Assembly: GCA_013178225.1 (NCBI GenBank)
Contig: JABLXE010000017.1
Coordinates: 1 to 46,980 of the forward strand
Origin: Methanotrichaceae archaeon
GTDB taxonomy: Archaea; Halobacteriota; Methanosarcinia; Methanotrichales; Methanotrichaceae
Direction of reading: 5' to 3'
Length of the DNA stretch: 46,980 nt
Shown here: piece by piece, positions 17,490 through 26,497 of the stretch
Layout: each line of letters begins with the position of its first letter
Numbering within the stretch: the stretch's first letter is position 1
Program-made: the position numbers and the translations under genes
The notes under the pieces: model-generated
Databases searched by the model: none
Told to the model about the DNA's origin: nothing
Seen by the model: only the letters and a program-made list of their open reading frames with translations

Positions 17490-17516
17490 GAAGGGCCAAA
17501 CGGCCCTCTTTTTTTA
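17490..17516 (+). terminator. Hairpin plus T-run terminator of the repeat protein gene
   Basis: AGGGCC-AAAC-GGCCCT is followed by CTTTTTTT and lies 20 bases after the stop codon. This is a textbook intrinsic-type terminator shape. Confidence 0.7.
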
Positions 17517-17606
17517 CCTTCTCAGGAGAAATTTATAACTGAAATTTTCTTTTTGCAATCTTGAGGGTTAAATTGATAGCCTGCCAGGACTCAAGCATAC
17601 GCCTGT

Positions 17607-18440
17607 ATGACTAGCATGATCAGAACGACCCTTCTGCTGGCCGGTCTGACCGGACTTCTGCTCTTGATAGGCGGAGCGGTGGGAGGAAAAGGCGGTATGT
17701 TCCTGGCACTCATATTCTCCTTTGCCATGAACTTCGGTGCCTACTGGTACAGCGACCGCATGGTCTTGAAGATGTATCACGCCCGCGAGGTCACCTCTGA
17801 ACAAGCACCAGATCTCTGCAGCATGGTTCGGAGTCTGGCAGAGAGGGCCGGGCTTCCCATGCCCAGGGTTTACATCGTCGATACGCCCATGCCCAACGCC
17901 TTTGCCACCGGAAGAGACCCAAAACACGCCGCAGTGGCAGTGACCACCGGAATTATGAGAACACTCAACAAAAGCGAGCTGGAAGGAGTTCTGGCACACG
18001 AGCTGGCCCACATCAAGAACCGGGATACTCTGATCAGCACCGTGGCGGCAACAATTGCCGGGGTGATAGTCTTCCTGGCCAACATGGCCCAGTGGTCGTT
18101 AATCTTTGGAGGAAATGACGAGGATGGAGGCAATCCTCTTAGCATCCTGGCCATGGCCATCCTAGCACCGATTGCCGCCACCGTGATCCAGCTGGCCATA
18201 TCGCGGGGAAGGGAATTCGGCGCAGATGCCGGTGGAGCAAAGATCTGCGGAAACCCTCTGGCCCTGGCCGGTGCCCTGACCAAGCTAGATGCAGCCTCCG
18301 GCGCTGTTAGAACAGATGTAAATCCGTCCACAGCCCATATGTTCATCGTGAATCCGCTCAAGGGGAAGACAGTCGCCTCGCTCTTCTCCACCCACCCCGC
18401 CACGGAAGAGAGGATTGCACGCCTGCGGGCTATGCAATAG
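17607..18440 (+). CDS. htpX: HtpX-type membrane zinc protease (M48)
   Basis: The 277-residue protein has two N-terminal membrane helices (about 7-25 and 31-48), the catalytic HELAH motif (H131, E132, H135), two more hydrophobic segments (about 142-160 and 180-200) and the downstream zinc-ligand region [10 protein letters not shown]. Archaeal and bacterial HtpX proteins degrade misfolded membrane proteins with the active site in the cytoplasm. The start is ATG 17607; an in-frame ATG three codons later is possible. A TATA-like GGTTAAATTG lies about 40 bases upstream. It is a single-gene unit closed by a hairpin. Confidence 0.93.
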   Translation: MTSMIRTTLLLAGLTGLLLLIGGAVGGKGGMFLALIFSFAMNFGAYWYSDRMVLKMYHAREVTSEQAPDLCSMVRSLAERAGLPMPRVYIVDTPMPNAFATGRDPKHAAVAVTTGIMRTLNKSELEGVLAHELAHIKNRDTLISTVAATIAGVIVFLANMAQWSLIFGGNDEDGGNPLSILAMAILAPIAATVIQLAISRGREFGADAGGAKICGNPLALAGALTKLDAASGAVRTDVNPSTAHMFIVNPLKGKTVASLFSTHPATEERIARLRAMQ

Positions 18441-18464
18441 CCATCGATATCGATAGTATTCCCA

Positions 18465-18497
18465 GCCGCAGAATGCTGCGGCCCTGAGATTATTTTT
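18465..18497 (+). terminator. Hairpin terminator after htpX
   Basis: GCCGCAG (18465-18471) and CTGCGGC (18476-18482) form a perfect seven-base-pair stem with a four-base loop. TTTTT follows at 18493-18497. The hairpin also lies just past the stop of the convergent transporter gene, so it may serve both. Confidence 0.6.
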
Positions 18498-18518
18498 GTA
18501 TGTTAATTAGAAATTTGT

Positions 18519-19790
18519 TTAGATAAATGCGGTTAAGAGTAAAATGGCCAGAACGACCGGCACAATATACTTGGTCACGGGAAGCACTACACTGCTGCCC
18601 GTTCCGATCTCTTTGCACAGGACGCCCTGATCCAGGGACCAAGCGAAAGTCACGGCTATTAGAGAGGCGGTCAGCATCAGGCCGAGGCCTCCCAGGGTTT
18701 CGTCCATGAGGTCTAGAATGCGAATTCCATTGATGGCCAGCACGGGAGCGCTGTAGCTCAGAGCTGAAGGAAGCCCCAGCGCCAGGACCAACAAGGTGAG
18801 GACCAGGCTGACCGACCTCCTTGAGCGCCCGGTGTGATGGGTGACTGCAGCCACGCTCACTTCCAGCATGGAAACGGCTGAAGTGAGAGCCGCGAAGAAC
18901 AGCAGCGCGAAAAAGGCCACCGCAAAAGCCTGGCCGTGAGGCATCACCGAAAATGCCCTGGGCAGAGTGGAAAAAGCCAGCTCGGCTCCGGCTGAAGGTT
19001 CGAGGCCGAAGGTAAAGACCACTGGAAATATCACCAGGCCTGCCAGCAAGGCCGCCGCCAGATCGGCAAAAGTAATCACCAGAGACGAATGCAGCAGGTT
19101 CACATCCCCTTCCAGATAATCTCCATAGGTGAGGAGGATTCCGTAGCCTACCGAAAGGGAGAAGAAGGCCTGGCCAAAGGCCGCAGTCCAGATCGCAGGA
19201 TCGGAGAGGACCGAGAAATCGGGAGTGAAAAGGAATACGAGACCCTGGGTAAAGCCGGAAAGAGTTGCCGAAAAGGCGGCCAGGCCCAGCAATAGCAAGA
19301 AGGAGAAAGGTATCAATAGCTTGCTGACCCGTTCAATCCCTCTTCGCACCCCCAACGAGATTATGGCCCCCATGACCGCGGCCGAGAACGCAAAATAGAT
19401 TACCGGAGAGTAGGTGGAGGAAAAGCTCGAGAACTCCACATTCTGGCCGGACAAAGAGAATCCGACATAAGCCAGGGTCCAGCCGGCAATGACCAGGTAA
19501 TAGGACAAAATCAAGAAGACAACGGAGCAGACAACCCAGCCCAGCGGTTTGAATCGCTTCTTGGCGCACCCAAAAGCCGTAACCACATCGGCCCGGAGGT
19601 GCCTTCCCACAGCCAGCTCCAGCATCATCAGAGGAAGTGCAAAGGCAAAGACCGCCAGCAGGTAGGGTACCAGATATGCTCCGCCGCCGTTTTGTCCAAC
19701 TACCGAGGAGAAGCGCCAGATATTGCCGATCCCCACTGCGGACCCTACAGCCGCCAGTATGAATCCCGTTCTCGACGACCACCTTTCCAT
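18519..19790 (-). CDS. Na+-dependent transporter of the NSS (SNF) family
   Basis: The 423-residue protein is almost entirely membrane helices, about 11 in number. Helix 1 has the NSS signature (SRTGFILAAVGSAVGIGNIW, residues 5-24), where the unwound helix forms the Na1/Na2 and substrate sites, followed by GGGAYLVPYL. Family members couple Na+ entry to uptake of amino acids or related small molecules. It is shorter than LeuT-type proteins (about 510 residues) and has a compact C-terminal end, but resembles the 11-helix prokaryotic group. ATG 19790 is preceded by a strong GAGGAGG site about eight bases upstream. The substrate cannot be deduced. Confidence 0.92.
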   Translation of the reverse strand: MERWSSRTGFILAAVGSAVGIGNIWRFSSVVGQNGGGAYLVPYLLAVFAFALPLMMLELAVGRHLRADVVTAFGCAKKRFKPLGWVVCSVVFLILSYYLVIAGWTLAYVGFSLSGQNVEFSSFSSTYSPVIYFAFSAAVMGAIISLGVRRGIERVSKLLIPFSFLLLLGLAAFSATLSGFTQGLVFLFTPDFSVLSDPAIWTAAFGQAFFSLSVGYGILLTYGDYLEGDVNLLHSSLVITFADLAAALLAGLVIFPVVFTFGLEPSAGAELAFSTLPRAFSVMPHGQAFAVAFFALLFFAALTSAVSMLEVSVAAVTHHTGRSRRSVSLVLTLLVLALGLPSALSYSAPVLAINGIRILDLMDETLGGLGLMLTASLIAVTFAWSLDQGVLCKEIGTGSSVVLPVTKYIVPVVLAILLLTAFI

Positions 19791-19969
19791 GCAAGTTTCC
19801 TCCTCAGGCCAGATCTGCAGTCCAAGAAATTAAGACTATCTGCCTCAAATCAAGAAGCTGGCCTGCAACTTCAATCTCTGATCAAGCGGCGCATCAGGCT
19901 TAAGGTCTTGCTGGCCATCATGCAAAAAGTCAAGAAGATAAAGAGCCTATGAGAATTGAGGATTTAACC

Positions 19970-21649
19970 ATGGCGGATTTCATTGAGGAGGCAGCAAAGC
20001 ACAAGAACATTGCCTATTTCTCTATGGAGATCGGATTGATGAACGACGTGCCCACCTACGCCGGCGGGCTGGGCATCCTGGCAGGCGACACCCTGAGGTC
20101 CGGCGCCGATCTGAATCTTCCGCTGGTGGCCGTGACCATGATCAGCAAGAAGGGGTATTTCCAGCAGGAGATCGACGACCAGGGAAGGCAAATCGAACTG
20201 CCCGATCAATGGGAAGCCTCAAGGCTCCTGAAACCTCTGCCACAGGTGGCCGAAGTAGCCCTGGAGGGAAGAGTGGTAAAGGTCAGGTCCTGGATCTACA
20301 GGCTTCGCAGCCTGACCGGTGGAGAGGTTCCGGTTCTCTTTCTGGACACCGACCTTGAAGAGAACTCACCGGAAGACCGCAGGATTACAGATCACCTTTA
20401 CGGAGGAGACGAACGGTACAGGCTGAAGCAGGAGTTGGTGCTGGGAATCGGAGGGGTCCGGATGCTCCATCTCCTGGGCTTCAAGATCAGGAAATACCAT
20501 CTCAATGAAGGCCACTCCAGCCTGCTGGCCCTTGAGCTGCTGCGCAGGCGCGACATGGATATCGAGGCGGTCAAAGAGATGTGCATTTTCACCACCCATA
20601 CACCTGTTGAAGCCGCCCATGACAAGTTTGCCTATTCTGTGGTAGAGGACGTGATCCGGGACCTCCAGGAAGTGGAATTGCTCAGGCGGTTCGGGGGAAC
20701 GGACCGCCTTAACATGACCCTGCTGGCGCTCAACCTCTCCAATTACATTAATGGAGTGGGAAAGAGACATCGCGAGGTGGGCATGGCCATGTTTCCCGGA
20801 TACAAGATCCATGCCGTGACCAATGGCGTCCACTCTTACACCTGGACCTGCCCGTGTCTGAGGGCCCTCTATGATAAGTACATGCCCGGATGGGCCAATG
20901 AGCCGGAGATGCTGACCCGCGTTGGCGGGATACCGGATGAAGAAATCTGGCAGCAGCACCTGAAGGCCAAAAAAACTCTCTTCGACTACGCAAAGCGCGA
21001 CTCGGGAGTGGAGATGGACCCTGAAATTTTCACCATCGGATCTGCCCGAAGGGTCACAGCTTACAAGAGACCCATGCTCATATTTTCCGATATTGAGCGA
21101 CTCAGAAAGATTAACCGCCAGGGCATACTGCAGATTGTACTTGCAGGCAAAGCGCATCCCAACGACCATGCCGGAAAGCAGGCCATTGCAGAGATATTCG
21201 GCCACATCGAAAATCTAGAGGATGAGATCGGCATCGCCTTTTTGAAAAACTACAACATCAAGACGGCCGGGCTGTTGACCTCGGGAGTGGACCTGTGGCT
21301 CAATACGCCTCTGCCTCCCTACGAGGCTTCGGGGACCAGCGGAATGAAGGCCGCACATAACGGCGTCGTGAACTTCAGTGTGCTGGACGGATGGTGGATC
21401 GAGGGCTGGATCGAAGGGGTAACCGGATGGTCGATCGGTCCTGAGCCGGATGAGGACATTTCTTCAGATGAAGCCCGGGTGCAGGAGCAGGAGGATCTCT
21501 ACAACAAGCTGCGATACATAATCAAGCCCATGTTCTACCAGAGAAGGGACGACTGGATCAACATGATGAACAACTCCATCGGGATGGTCGCTTACTATTT
21601 CAATAGCCACAGAATGATGCGCAGGTATGTGACCGAAGCCTATCTTTAG
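19970..21649 (+). CDS. glgP: Alpha-glucan (glycogen/maltodextrin) phosphorylase, GT35
   Basis: The enzyme of about 559 residues releases glucose-1-phosphate from alpha-1,4-glucans with pyridoxal phosphate. It shows the short archaeal/thermophile form of the family, with YFSMEIGLMNDVPTYAGGLG near the N-terminus and the cofactor-lysine motif GTSGMKAAHNG (K460). Start ATG 19970 is chosen because TGAGG lies eight bases before it; an in-frame ATG at 19949 has no ribosome site. The P-type ATPase gene follows after 33 bases with its own ribosome site, so the two may share a transcript. Its cofactor could come from the PdxST pair encoded 3 kb downstream. No glycogen synthase gene is in the window. 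Confidence 0.93.
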   Translation: MADFIEEAAKHKNIAYFSMEIGLMNDVPTYAGGLGILAGDTLRSGADLNLPLVAVTMISKKGYFQQEIDDQGRQIELPDQWEASRLLKPLPQVAEVALEGRVVKVRSWIYRLRSLTGGEVPVLFLDTDLEENSPEDRRITDHLYGGDERYRLKQELVLGIGGVRMLHLLGFKIRKYHLNEGHSSLLALELLRRRDMDIEAVKEMCIFTTHTPVEAAHDKFAYSVVEDVIRDLQEVELLRRFGGTDRLNMTLLALNLSNYINGVGKRHREVGMAMFPGYKIHAVTNGVHSYTWTCPCLRALYDKYMPGWANEPEMLTRVGGIPDEEIWQQHLKAKKTLFDYAKRDSGVEMDPEIFTIGSARRVTAYKRPMLIFSDIERLRKINRQGILQIVLAGKAHPNDHAGKQAIAEIFGHIENLEDEIGIAFLKNYNIKTAGLLTSGVDLWLNTPLPPYEASGTSGMKAAHNGVVNFSVLDGWWIEGWIEGVTGWSIGPEPDEDISSDEARVQEQEDLYNKLRYIIKPMFYQRRDDWINMMNNSIGMVAYYFNSHRMMRRYVTEAYL

Positions 21650-21682
21650 AGAAGATGCGAATTTCCTAGCGAGGCCTAGCAC

Positions 21683-24424
21683 ATGAGCCACCGGGATGAT
21701 ATGAACTGGCATGCAGAAGAGATCCAGCAGATATTTGAGGAACTGAAGACCAGCTCTCGCGGGCTCAGCTCTGGGGAGGCTGAGAGAAGACTTCAGGCTG
21801 GAGGCCCCAACGAGCTTGAAGAGGAGAAGGGAATTGATAGGTCTGAGCTCCTGATTGAGCAAGTAAAAAACCCGCTGATCGCAGTGCTCTTCCTGGCTGC
21901 TTTGATATCCTTTCTGGCTGGCAAGGTCGTTGATACGATAGTCATTGCTGCAGTGATCGGCATCAATACTGCACTCGGCTTCTACAAAGAGTACAAAGCG
22001 GAAGAGGCGATCGCAGCCCTTCGAACACATGCTTCTCCTGAGACCAGGGTGCTAAGGGATTGTCCTGCAGACGGACCCTGTCAGGAGAGCCGGATCAAAT
22101 CCAGGGAACTGGTGCCGGGCGACATAATACTCCTTGAGGCAGGCTCCAGAGTTCCTGCAGATAGCAGGGTCGTGGAGGCCGCCAACCTGGAGGCGGACGA
22201 GTCAATGCTCACCGGCGAATCCGTCCCGGCCAGGAAGAAGGCCGGAACTCTGCCCGAAGACCTGGCCGTCCCGGAGATGGACAACATCCTCTTTGCTGGA
22301 ACCGTGATCACTCAGGGCAGGGCCAAGGCCGTGGTGTTCGCTACAGGCATGGCCACTCAGATGGGAAATATCGCCGGCCTGATAACCAGGACCGAGAAGG
22401 CGGCCACGCCTCTGAAAAAGCGCACTCTAGATCTGAGCAAGATGCTGATGCTTCTGGCCCTGATTGCCAGCAGCGTTACCCTGGCAGCAGGACTCCGGTT
22501 GGGCTTTGATTTTATCGATCTTGCTCTGTTCACCCTGGCTATGGCGGTATCGGCCATCCCTGAGGGGCTCCCGGCAGCCATAACTGTGGCTCTGGCTGTA
22601 GGTGTCGGCCGTATGGCCGCTCGCCGTGCCATTATCCGCAAGCTGGATGCTGTGGAGGCCCTGGGATCTGTGACCGCGATCTGTACGGACAAGACCGGCA
22701 CCCTGACCACCAATCAGATGACGGTGCAGAAGGTGCTGCTGGGAAGGGGGATGGTTGAGGTCTCCGGGGCCGGCTTTCAGCCGGAGGGGAGTTTTCGGAT
22801 GGAAGGGACCGAACTGGAGGCCGCAAAGGACCCTGACCTCTCAATCTTCTTACACATCTCGGCCCTGTGCAACGATTCGTCTCTGAAGGCAGGAGAGGGA
22901 AGTGACGGAGAGAGATGGAAAGTTCTGGGTGACCCCACCGAAGGCGCCCTGGTTGTAGTTGCAGCAAAGTCAGGCCTGGACCGGGACCGTCTGGCACAAG
23001 ACTATCCCAGGATCGATGAGATCCCCTTCGATTCCCAGAAGAAGTACATGGCTACCTTACACCGAACCCCTGAAGGCTCAGCCGAAGTCTATCTCAAAGG
23101 AGCCCCGGAAGTTGTTCTGGCCATGTGCTCAGCCATCCGGCAAAATGGAGCCAAAGATAGCCTTAGCCGGCAACAAAAAGAGGAGCTTCTGACGGCCGGT
23201 TCCGGCATGGCAGGCGAAGCCCTGAGAGTCCTGGCCATGGCCTACGGGAAGGTCGACGAATCCCGAATCGAAGATATCAAGAGAGATGGGCCGAGTGATC
23301 TCATTTTTGCCGGATTCTCAGGCATGATGGACCCGCCCCGACCGGAGGCCATGTCTTCCGTAAAGCTCTGCCAGAGGGCCGGCATCAGGGTAATGATGGC
23401 CACCGGCGACCACAAGACTACTGCTGAGGCGGTTGCCAGGGAGATCGGAATCCTTGCCGAGGGGTCAAAGGCCCTCACCGGCCCGGATCTGGACGCGCTG
23501 GACGACGCCGCCCTGGCCGGCGTCATCGATGAGGTCGCGGTCTTTGCCCGGGTCTCGCCCGAGCACAAATACCGGATCGTAGAGGCCTTGAGGCAGAAAG
23601 GGCATATTGTGGCCATGACCGGCGATGGGGTGAACGATGCTCCGGCCCTCAAGAAGGCAGAGGTGGGCGTGGCCATGGGCATCTCCGGTGCCGATGTCAC
23701 CAAGGAGACGGCCGACATGATTCTCGCCGACGACAACTTCAGCAGCATCGTCAGCGCTGTGGAAGAGGGCCGGGTGATATTCGAAAATATTCGGAAGGTG
23801 GTAAAGTACCTTCTGAGCACCAATGCCGGGGAGATCCTGACCATCTTAATTGCGCTTCTGGTCCTGATGATCGATACCCTCATATTCACGCCAGTGCAGA
23901 TTTTATGGGTAAACCTGGTGACCGACGGATTGCTGGTGGTGAACCTGGCCATGGAGCCCAAGGAAGAGGACGTTATGGACCAGCCGCCCAAAAAGCCCGG
24001 CGAGAACATCATTAACCTGGATATCCTGAAGAATGTGATCTTTGTAGCGGTATTTATGGCAGCGGGAACGCTGTGGGTATATACCAGGGAGATGAACAGC
24101 CTGGATTTGATGAGAGCCCAGACCCTGGGGTTTACCACTATGGCCATGTTTCAGATCTTCAATGCCCTGAACTGCCGGTCCCGCACCAAATCGGTCTTCA
24201 GCCTGGGACTGCTCACCAATAAGTATCTCATCGCAGCAATTGCCGTTTCACTGGTCCTGCAATTATCCGCAACAGTCGTGCCCTTCATGCAGACCGCTCT
24301 GGGAACCGTGGCCCTGTCAGCTACCGACTGGGCGATGATATTTGCGGTATCCAGCACCGTGTTCATAGCCGACGAGCTGAGAAAACTCGCATTGAGGATG
24401 AGAACGAACAGGCAGCGGACTTAA
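21683..24424 (+). CDS. P-type cation-transporting ATPase, Ca2+-pump-like (P2)
   Basis: This complete 913-residue P2-type ATPase has an N-terminal cation-ATPase domain, the actuator motif TGES (177-180), the helix-4 motif PEGLP with E294, and the phosphorylated aspartate D336 in DKTGTLT. The hinge motif TGDGVNDAP and about ten membrane helices follow. By comparison with the sarcoplasmic Ca2+ pump, ligand positions are kept in helix 4 (E294), helix 5 (NAGE, E717) and helix 6 (N744 and D748 in NLVTDG). This favours Ca2+ or a Ca2+/Mn2+-like substrate over Na+/K+, though specificity is an inference. A GAGG ribosome site precedes ATG 21683. It follows the phosphorylase gene closely. Confidence 0.93.
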   Translation: MSHRDDMNWHAEEIQQIFEELKTSSRGLSSGEAERRLQAGGPNELEEEKGIDRSELLIEQVKNPLIAVLFLAALISFLAGKVVDTIVIAAVIGINTALGFYKEYKAEEAIAALRTHASPETRVLRDCPADGPCQESRIKSRELVPGDIILLEAGSRVPADSRVVEAANLEADESMLTGESVPARKKAGTLPEDLAVPEMDNILFAGTVITQGRAKAVVFATGMATQMGNIAGLITRTEKAATPLKKRTLDLSKMLMLLALIASSVTLAAGLRLGFDFIDLALFTLAMAVSAIPEGLPAAITVALAVGVGRMAARRAIIRKLDAVEALGSVTAICTDKTGTLTTNQMTVQKVLLGRGMVEVSGAGFQPEGSFRMEGTELEAAKDPDLSIFLHISALCNDSSLKAGEGSDGERWKVLGDPTEGALVVVAAKSGLDRDRLAQDYPRIDEIPFDSQKKYMATLHRTPEGSAEVYLKGAPEVVLAMCSAIRQNGAKDSLSRQQKEELLTAGSGMAGEALRVLAMAYGKVDESRIEDIKRDGPSDLIFAGFSGMMDPPRPEAMSSVKLCQRAGIRVMMATGDHKTTAEAVAREIGILAEGSKALTGPDLDALDDAALAGVIDEVAVFARVSPEHKYRIVEALRQKGHIVAMTGDGVNDAPALKKAEVGVAMGISGADVTKETADMILADDNFSSIVSAVEEGRVIFENIRKVVKYLLSTNAGEILTILIALLVLMIDTLIFTPVQILWVNLVTDGLLVVNLAMEPKEEDVMDQPPKKPGENIINLDILKNVIFVAVFMAAGTLWVYTREMNSLDLMRAQTLGFTTMAMFQIFNALNCRSRTKSVFSLGLLTNKYLIAAIAVSLVLQLSATVVPFMQTALGTVALSATDWAMIFAVSSTVFIADELRKLALRMRTNRQRT

Positions 24425-24515
24425 GGCGAAAAAAGCTCCGATGGCGGATCGACCGATCCCGTATTTTCACAGCGCTTAATCGTTCATAACGAGATCGCAC
24501 TGCAGCGGGGCAAAG

Positions 24516-24524
24516 TTTATTTAT
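24516..24524 (+). promoter_or_regulatory. TATA box of the pdxS-pdxT operon
   Basis: TTTATTTAT is centred about 49 bases before ATG 24569. This predicts a transcript start near 24545 and a short leader containing TTTGGGG before the start codon. Confidence 0.5.
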
Positions 24525-24568
24525 TCCGGCCGCATTAGCAGCGCACTTAAGAACATTTGGGGCAATTC

Positions 24569-25462
<894 letters not shown>

Positions 25463-26044
25463 TTGACAAAGATTGGGGTCATAGCCTTTCAGGGCGACGT
25501 CTCCGAGCACGTTCTAGCCATGCAGAGGGCCCTGGAGGGCAAAGGTTCCGCAGTCGCCATTCGACAGGCCAGAGCCGTTTCGGACTGTGACGGCCTGGTG
25601 CTTCCAGGAGGCGAGAGCACCGCCATCTGCAGGCAGCTGGAGAGCACGGGGATGGCTCAGGAGTTGATTGATGCCGCCAGGAGGGGAGTTCCCATAATGG
25701 CCACCTGCGCCGGGCTGGTGCTGGTCTCAAGAGAGATCGAGGGAGACTGCAAAGTACGGCCGCTTGGGCTGATGGACACCGTGATCGGCAGAAACGCCTT
25801 CGGCCCGCAGAGGGAGTCGTTCGAGATGGATCTGGAGGTCGCGGGCTTTTCCAGGCCCTATCGAGCGGTCTTCATTCGAGCGCCTGCCATCGTGCGAGCG
25901 GGGCCGGAGGTAGAGGTTCTGGCAAGGCTGGGAGAGATCATTGTGGCCGCACGGCAGAAGAAGATCCTGGCCCTGGCCTTTCACCCGGAGCTTACCGAGG
26001 ACCTGAGGTTTCATCACCTGTTCCTGAAGATGCTGGAGGCATGA
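25463..26044 (+). CDS. pdxT: Pyridoxal 5'-phosphate synthase glutaminase subunit PdxT
   Basis: This 193-residue class-I glutaminase hydrolyses glutamine and channels ammonia to PdxS. The triad is intact: nucleophile C82 in TCAGLVL, and H174 with E176 in FHPELTED. The oxyanion strand PGGESTAI is present. The start is TTG at 25463, which abuts the pdxS stop codon with no spacer, so translation is probably coupled. No ATG lies upstream of the conserved KIGVIAFQGDVSEH. The stop TGA overlaps by four bases with the next gene's ATG. Confidence 0.96.
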   Translation: MTKIGVIAFQGDVSEHVLAMQRALEGKGSAVAIRQARAVSDCDGLVLPGGESTAICRQLESTGMAQELIDAARRGVPIMATCAGLVLVSREIEGDCKVRPLGLMDTVIGRNAFGPQRESFEMDLEVAGFSRPYRAVFIRAPAIVRAGPEVEVLARLGEIIVAARQKKILALAFHPELTEDLRFHHLFLKMLEA

Positions 26045-26400
26045 TGTTCTCTGAGAAAGACCTGGTCGAGAGAAGCGCCGAGGAGATGCAGGCGGAGATC
26101 GATTCCCTGAGCGCTGAATCTGAAGAGCTGAGAAAGAAGCACACAGAAGCCCTAAAGAGGATAACAGAGCTTCGCCGGGACTCAGTGGATCTCCGGCCGA
26201 CGGATCCGCACCGGGCCGAGAAGCTGTGGCTAAAGGCAGAGAGCTTGCAGGAGGAAGCCAAAGAGATGCTTCAGCTTTCCATGGAAAAGAGGCTGCGTGC
26301 CTCCGAGATCAAGCACCGGCTGGACATCCATGCCCAGATAGAGTCCCTTGAGAACTACGACGATATTTGGAGGAAGGCCTCGCAAGCCGGTCGCCGGTAA
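26041..26400 (+). CDS. Coiled-coil protein in the pdxST operon, 119 residues
   Basis: I do not recognise a family. The protein is highly charged and predicted to be almost all coiled coil, with heptad-like runs at about 5-45 and 60-110 and a break at DLRPTDPHRAEKLW. It has no membrane segment or Cys. ATG 26041 overlaps the pdxT stop (ATGA), so it is the third gene of the operon and probably made at a fixed ratio to PdxT. Whether it acts with PLP synthase is unknown. ATGATG offers two adjacent starts. Confidence 0.7.
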   Translation: MMFSEKDLVERSAEEMQAEIDSLSAESEELRKKHTEALKRITELRRDSVDLRPTDPHRAEKLWLKAESLQEEAKEMLQLSMEKRLRASEIKHRLDIHAQIESLENYDDIWRKASQAGRR

Positions 26401-26472
26401 GCCTGCCGGCGAGCCCGTTATGGAAAAAGTATCCCGGCTAATCCCGTTTCTCTTTTCAATTTCGCTCTTTTA
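26391..26472 (+). terminator. Stem over the stop codon and T-rich tract
   Basis: TCGCCGG (26391-26397) and CCGGCGA (26406-26412) form a seven-base-pair stem that includes the stop codon. A pyrimidine-rich tract with several T3-T4 runs follows at about 26446-26472. This is an archaeal-style termination zone rather than a compact intrinsic terminator. Confidence 0.35.
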
Positions 26473-26497
26473 GGTCTTCTGGCGACCGGGATCAGGT

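Noticed and set aside
14689-17499. Long minus-strand frames (about 313 and 329 codons) opposite the repeat protein
   Set aside because: They are mirror frames of a repetitive gene with regular codon positions, have no ribosome site, and show no domain. The sense strand has a signal peptide and a clear repeat pattern.
20366-24147. Minus-strand frames of 279 and 301 codons opposite the phosphorylase and P-type ATPase genes
   Set aside because: Both lie wholly inside well-conserved enzymes with intact motifs on the plus strand; the opposite frames show no domain.
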